Below, in pieces: positions 28,414 to 32,904 of a DNA stretch of 32,904 bases. The stretch comes from Acidimicrobiales bacterium. GTDB lineage: Bacteria > Actinomycetota > Acidimicrobiia > Acidimicrobiales > UBA8592. The notes beneath the pieces are model-generated. The model saw only the letters and a list, made by a program, of their open reading frames with translations, searched no databases and was not told the DNA's origin. The stretch covers positions 1-32,904 of the forward strand of contig JAQWQL010000056.1 in the NCBI GenBank assembly GCA_029244605.1. Direction: 5' to 3'. The translations under genes and the position numbers were made by a program. Position 1 is the stretch's first letter; each line of letters starts with the position of its first letter.

Positions 28414-29994
28414 TTGAAGCAATACTCTGCAATGAGAGGTTTTGTCTGCGAGAATTCCATAGTGGTGGAGGAACAAACTCATCTTGGCGATGATTCGCCG
28501 CGCGAAGCTTGTGGAGTAGTAGCTATCTACGCTCCTGGCCAACCAGTAGCGCACCTCAATTACTTAAGTTTGTATGCCCTTCAACACCGAGGACAAGAAT
28601 CAGCCGGAATAGCGACAAGCGATGGCGAAAGAATAACAGTAGTAAAAGATATGGGCCTCGTTTCCAATGTTTTCAACGACCGTATTTTGGCAGGTCTTGA
28701 CGGGCATTTAGGAATCGGGCAAACCCGTTATAGCACCACGGGATCTTCATCATGGAGAAATGCGCAGCCTGTATATCGAGGAGCCGCTGAACGTGAATTT
28801 GCCCTAGGGCATAACGGGAATCTAACAAATACCGAAACTCTCGCGAACGAATCTGGAATGCTTCCAGGGACGATTGCAAGCGACAGTGACCTTATAGCTG
28901 AGCTCATAGCCACAAAAATAGGGGAAGGAGCAGATCATAATTCTTCAGATGGTCGTGAACTTGAACGGGCCCTCCTCGACGTCCTCCCAAAACTTGAAGG
29001 GGCATTCTCACTTGTGCTCATGGATGAAGCAAACATAATCGGGGTACGCGACCCGAACGGCTTCCGCCCTTTATGCCTTGGGAAATTAGAGAATGGTTGG
29101 GTTATGGCATCGGAAACCCCCGCCCTAGACATCATCGGCGCTCACTTCGTGAGAGAGATCGAACCCGGAGAAATGGTTATCGCTAGTGCAACAGGAGTTA
29201 AGTCAATTTACCCGTTCACATCAGACCGAGTTGACCCGAAACTCTGTTTATTTGAATTTGTGTACTTCTCAAGACCGGACAGCCAACTGTACGCCCAGAG
29301 CGTGCACCACGCTCGGGTGCGTATGGGAGAACAACTAGCTACACAAGCACCAGTAGAGGCGGATCTTGTAATGGGAGTTCCAGAATCTGGAATTCCCGCG
29401 GCAGAGGGGTACTCAAGACAAAGCGAAATTCCATATGCCCAAGGACTCGTAAAAAACAGGTATATCGGTCGGACATTCATAGCACCGAATCAAGAACTTC
29501 GCTCACTAGGCGTTCGGATGAAGTTAAACCCTCTACGCGACACTATCGAAGGGAACAGACTAGTTGTGGTCGACGACTCAATCGTTCGGGGAACAACTAC
29601 AAAGGCAATGGTACGGATGCTTAGGGACGCTGGCGCAAAAGAAATACATATGCGTATTTCTTCACCCCCATATCGCTGGCCATGTTTTTACGGCATGGAC
29701 ACTGGATCAAAATCTGAATTACTCGCAGCAGATTTAACAGTTCAGGAAATCAAGGAGTATCTCGATGTTGATTCCTTGTCTTACCTGACCCTAGACAGGC
29801 TCATTGAAGCTACAGGAACCCACAATTCCGGATTTTGCACCGCATGTTTAACAGGAGAGTACCCCGTCGATATCCCAGAAAACTTAACGAAGGAAGTTCT
29901 TGAAACGCGAAACCATGAAAAACAAACTAGTGAAGACCTTACTGTTGGAGACGGGCAGACTCTTTTCTCTCCGACAACATTAAACCGGGAGTAA
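28414..29994 (+). CDS. purF: Amidophosphoribosyltransferase
   Basis: Ntn nucleophile region REACGVVAIYAPGQPVAHLNYLSLYALQHRGQESAGIA; PRPP motif LVVVDDSIVRGTTTKAMVRMLRDAGA; Fe-S-type cysteines CFYGMDTGS and HNSGFCTACLTG. Start uncertain (track 28414; ATG 28432 also possible). Confidence 0.97.
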   Translation: MKQYSAMRGFVCENSIVVEEQTHLGDDSPREACGVVAIYAPGQPVAHLNYLSLYALQHRGQESAGIATSDGERITVVKDMGLVSNVFNDRILAGLDGHLGIGQTRYSTTGSSSWRNAQPVYRGAAEREFALGHNGNLTNTETLANESGMLPGTIASDSDLIAELIATKIGEGADHNSSDGRELERALLDVLPKLEGAFSLVLMDEANIIGVRDPNGFRPLCLGKLENGWVMASETPALDIIGAHFVREIEPGEMVIASATGVKSIYPFTSDRVDPKLCLFEFVYFSRPDSQLYAQSVHHARVRMGEQLATQAPVEADLVMGVPESGIPAAEGYSRQSEIPYAQGLVKNRYIGRTFIAPNQELRSLGVRMKLNPLRDTIEGNRLVVVDDSIVRGTTTKAMVRMLRDAGAKEIHMRISSPPYRWPCFYGMDTGSKSELLAADLTVQEIKEYLDVDSLSYLTLDRLIEATGTHNSGFCTACLTGEYPVDIPENLTKEVLETRNHEKQTSEDLTVGDGQTLFSPTTLNRE

Positions 29995-29995
29995 C

Positions 29996-31054
29996 GTGGA
30001 TACATCTGAGACGCAGGACACCGGGCATACATACAAAGATGCAGGAGTGGATATCTCCGCCGGTGAAGAGGCGGTCAGACGCATCAAAGGTCTAGTCCAG
30101 TCAACCTACCGGAAAGAAGTCGTAGGAGATATTGGAGGCTTCGGAGGGCTGTTTGATATCTCGAATTTACCTCAGGAAAAACCCGTGCTCGTGTCCTCTA
30201 CAGATGGAGTAGGAACAAAAGCACTAGTAGCGAACATGGCCGATAAGTACGACACCATCGGTATCGACCTTGTAGCCATGTGTGTTGATGACCTTGTATG
30301 CATCGGCGCTGCCCCTCTCTTTTTCTTAGATTATATGTCCGTTGGAAGCCTTGACCCTGAACAGGCCCACGCACTGGTAAAGGGAATAAGTAATGGATGC
30401 CTTGAGGCTCGATGTTCACTCATAGGGGGAGAAATGGCTGAACATCCCGGGACGATGGAAGCCAATGCATTTGACCTTGTAGGGTTCACCGTTGGAGTTG
30501 TAGAAGCATCCAAGATGATCACCGGAGAAAACGTTCAGGTTGGTGACAAGTTAATAGGGATCCACTCTCCCGGATTACGAAGTAACGGTTACTCACTTGC
30601 CAGAAAACTATTTTTTGATATTGCTCAAAGATCTCTTGACTCTCCCGCATGGCAAGGATCTGAAAGCAGCCTTGTCGAAGAACTTCTCCTTCCTTCAGTT
30701 ATTTATACTCCAACAGTTCTAGAGACAATAGAAGAAGTCGGAGTCAATGCGATAGCGCATATTACCGGAGGAGGCATCCCCGGCAATTTAAATCGTGTGC
30801 TTCCTTCTCACCTAGATGCAGTTGTAGACCGTTCGACATGGGAAAGCCCAATGATATTCCAGGAATTACAACGAATCGGAAACGTAACCCAACCTGAGAT
30901 GGACAACGTTTTCAACATGGGGGTCGGGATGGTCCTTGTCGTTTCCGCTGACAAAGTATCTCCAGCGTTAGACTCCATAGTAAGCAACGGCCATAAAGCT
31001 TTCGAGATTGGGGAAGTAATGGATTCTGGAACTGGCTCAGTAAGAATGGAATAG
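29996..31054 (+). CDS. purM: Phosphoribosylformylglycinamidine cyclo-ligase (AIR synthetase)
   Basis: GTG start; YKDAGVDISAGEEAVRRIK, LVSSTDGVGTKALVA, MCVDDLVCIGAAPLFFLDY, LIGGEMAEHPG, HITGGGIPGNLNRVLP. Confidence 0.98.
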   Translation: MDTSETQDTGHTYKDAGVDISAGEEAVRRIKGLVQSTYRKEVVGDIGGFGGLFDISNLPQEKPVLVSSTDGVGTKALVANMADKYDTIGIDLVAMCVDDLVCIGAAPLFFLDYMSVGSLDPEQAHALVKGISNGCLEARCSLIGGEMAEHPGTMEANAFDLVGFTVGVVEASKMITGENVQVGDKLIGIHSPGLRSNGYSLARKLFFDIAQRSLDSPAWQGSESSLVEELLLPSVIYTPTVLETIEEVGVNAIAHITGGGIPGNLNRVLPSHLDAVVDRSTWESPMIFQELQRIGNVTQPEMDNVFNMGVGMVLVVSADKVSPALDSIVSNGHKAFEIGEVMDSGTGSVRME

Positions 31055-31079
31055 CTAAAGCACTTTTGGCTTTACAAAA

Positions 31080-31817
31080 ATGATGCGAGAACTTCCCCCT
31101 ATCACTGCAGTCACTTATGACTACTGGAACACTCTCATAGGGGAGACGACTGCTTCAATCACACGACGAAAGAATCTTTGGACCGAAGTACTACTTGATG
31201 CCGGTTATGAAGTCTCTGAAGGGCACCTAGATAAAGCATTTTCCACAGGTTGGCAGTTCTTTGACAAGCGCTGGAGAGAGAATACCCAAACTCGCCTCCA
31301 AGAGGTGGTGTCGCAAGCTATCAAGGAGCTCCCTTTCGAAATAGCACCCAAATTGTATTCAACACTTGAAGACGCTTACCTTGAAGCTTCAAGAATAACG
31401 CCGCGTTCACTACTTCCAGAAGTTGAGCAAACATTAACAAAACTGAAAGAAAAAAAGGTTCTAATTGGGGTTATTTGTGATGTCGGCACTATTCCCAGCT
31501 CCCTCCTTGAAAAATGGTTAATGGAGTTAGGAGTTCATGCTGCTTTCGACTTCTTCGGATTCTCAGATCGAATTAACGTTTATAAACCCCACCCCCAGAT
31601 ATTCAAAAAAACGTTAGAGGCGCTAAAAGTTCAGGATCCTTCAACCGCCGCGCACATCGGAGATTTGAAAAGAACGGACGTAGCAGGTGCACGAACAGCA
31701 GGAATGAAAACAGTTAGATACATCGGGTCGAGAATCGATGAAGAAGAAGGGGAGGAAGCTGATTACGTTTCCGACAGCCATCTTGACATAATCCAATATC
31801 TCGGCCTCAACGAGTAA
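31080..31817 (+). CDS. HAD-superfamily hydrolase (function unknown)
   Basis: Motif I region VTYDYWNTLIGE; conserved Lys region YKPHPQIF; HIGDLKRTDVAGARTAGM motif IV. Confidence 0.85.
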   Translation: MMRELPPITAVTYDYWNTLIGETTASITRRKNLWTEVLLDAGYEVSEGHLDKAFSTGWQFFDKRWRENTQTRLQEVVSQAIKELPFEIAPKLYSTLEDAYLEASRITPRSLLPEVEQTLTKLKEKKVLIGVICDVGTIPSSLLEKWLMELGVHAAFDFFGFSDRINVYKPHPQIFKKTLEALKVQDPSTAAHIGDLKRTDVAGARTAGMKTVRYIGSRIDEEEGEEADYVSDSHLDIIQYLGLNE

Positions 31818-31829
31818 AACGACAATAAG

Positions 31830-32904
31830 TTATGAGAAATATGGAATGACATGTTCGCCGTATTGGCGGATCGTCTCCATCGCAACCTCATGAGGTACCC
31901 CACCCATCTGCATGATGCACATAATTTCATCAGCACCTGCCTTTTCCAACTCTTTGACATATCGAATAGCGTCATTCCGGTCGCCATAGGCGTGATCAAT
32001 ATTGAATGGACCAGTTGAAGCAACCACGGACGGGAGAGGGTGGCCCCCTTCAACCATAAAAGCTTCTACGCGCTCTTTAGCGTCGTTAACAGCATCACGA
32101 ATATCTACATCGCTAGGCACAGGTTCAGGCAGAGGTGTTCCTATATTCCAATGCTGGATAGATTCAGCAAAAAATTTTTGACCCCTCGCACCAATCTGAA
32201 ACGCTTCTTCAGCATCGTCAAGAACGATTGTTGGGCAAAGCGCGGATAGAAAATTTGTAGGTGTTTTTGAAATACAGTCACTATCTGAACGGGAAGCAAT
32301 CGCATTATCGTAAATTTTCCGAAGTTCGGCTACTTGGGAAGGTCCTGAAAAACCTAATACCAAAGCCCCTAGTCCACACTCCGCAGCCAGTCGCACAGTG
32401 TCATCTTTCGTACATGCCATAAATAGTGGTGGGTGAGGGAGTTGGATAGGTCGAGGGATAACAGAGCGTTCAGAAATAGCAATACTACCATTCCACTCAA
32501 ACGTCTCATTCTCCCAACATTGGCTCAGAATCTGAAGAGATTCTTTCACTTGCGGGTACGTATCATCACGGTCAACTCCAAATCCAGACATTTCCATCGC
32601 TGTGGCACCCCGACCAGCTCCAACGTCCAATCTGCCACCAGAAAGGCTATCGAGCATCGCTACGCGTTCAGCAACACGAAGAGGGTGGTTATAGCCGAAG
32701 GGCATACATACAACTCCATGTCCAATGCGGATCGTTGACGTCTTCGCTGCAACCCAGGTAAGGAAAATTTCAGGGGCGCTCATATGAGCGTAATGTTTCA
32801 AGCCATGATGTTCAACAGCCCAAATTCGGTCAAAACCCTTTTCTTCAGCAAAGACTGCTTGCTCAACACAATTCATCAACGTTTCACGCTCACCTTCAAG
32901 AGAA
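31830..32904 (-). CDS. LLM-class (luciferase-like) flavin-dependent oxidoreductase, 5' end cut by the window edge
   Basis: AEEKGFDRIWAVEHHGLKHYAHMSAPEIFLTWVAAKTSTIRIGHGVVCMPFGYNHPLRVAERVAMLDSLSGGRLDVGAGRG. The frame stays open to 32904 (SLEGERET upstream of the track start), so the true start lies outside. Confidence 0.9.
   Translation of the reverse strand, partial: SLEGERETLMNCVEQAVFAEEKGFDRIWAVEHHGLKHYAHMSAPEIFLTWVAAKTSTIRIGHGVVCMPFGYNHPLRVAERVAMLDSLSGGRLDVGAGRGATAMEMSGFGVDRDDTYPQVKESLQILSQCWENETFEWNGSIAISERSVIPRPIQLPHPPLFMACTKDDTVRLAAECGLGALVLGFSGPSQVAELRKIYDNAIASRSDSDCISKTPTNFLSALCPTIVLDDAEEAFQIGARGQKFFAESIQHWNIGTPLPEPVPSDVDIRDAVNDAKERVEAFMVEGGHPLPSVVASTGPFNIDHAYGDRNDAIRYVKELEKAGADEIMCIMQMGGVPHEVAMETIRQYGEHVIPYFS

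Noticed and set aside
31055-31079. AAAGC-ACTTTTG-GCTTT between purM and the HAD gene
   Set aside because: 5-bp arms only and no T-tract; insufficient to call a terminator.

Overview
The window is almost fully coding, with moderate GC, and looks like chromosome from an actinobacterial-type genome. That lineage call is an inference from a dnaK-grpE-dnaJ-hspR operon preceded by a HAIR-like inverted repeat. In order, the content is: thymidine kinase; acyl-CoA synthetase (-); dCTP deaminase; a TVP38/TMEM64 membrane protein; a large membrane-anchored Fe-S (HdrD/NarI-like) oxidoreductase (-) with an unusual C-terminal helix-hairpin-helix-like tail; the dnaK-grpE-dnaJ-hspR heat-shock operon; a complete Liv-type branched-chain amino-acid/amide ABC transporter (livG-F-H-M-J order); and a long de novo purine cluster (purA-D-E-B-C, purS-Q-L, purF-M). 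The purine cluster is interrupted by a Rieske ring-hydroxylating oxygenase (+) and two tandem paralogous cytochrome P450s (-). The window ends with a HAD hydrolase and a right-edge-truncated LLM flavin-dependent oxidoreductase (-). I saw no rRNA, tRNA, CRISPR array, transposase, integrase or phage gene. I did not find a convincing undescribed defence or mobile system. The most interesting points are the Fe-S/HhH fusion, the oxygenases embedded in the purine cluster, the perfect HAIR repeat with an apparently zinc-finger-less DnaJ, and several intergenic dyads.
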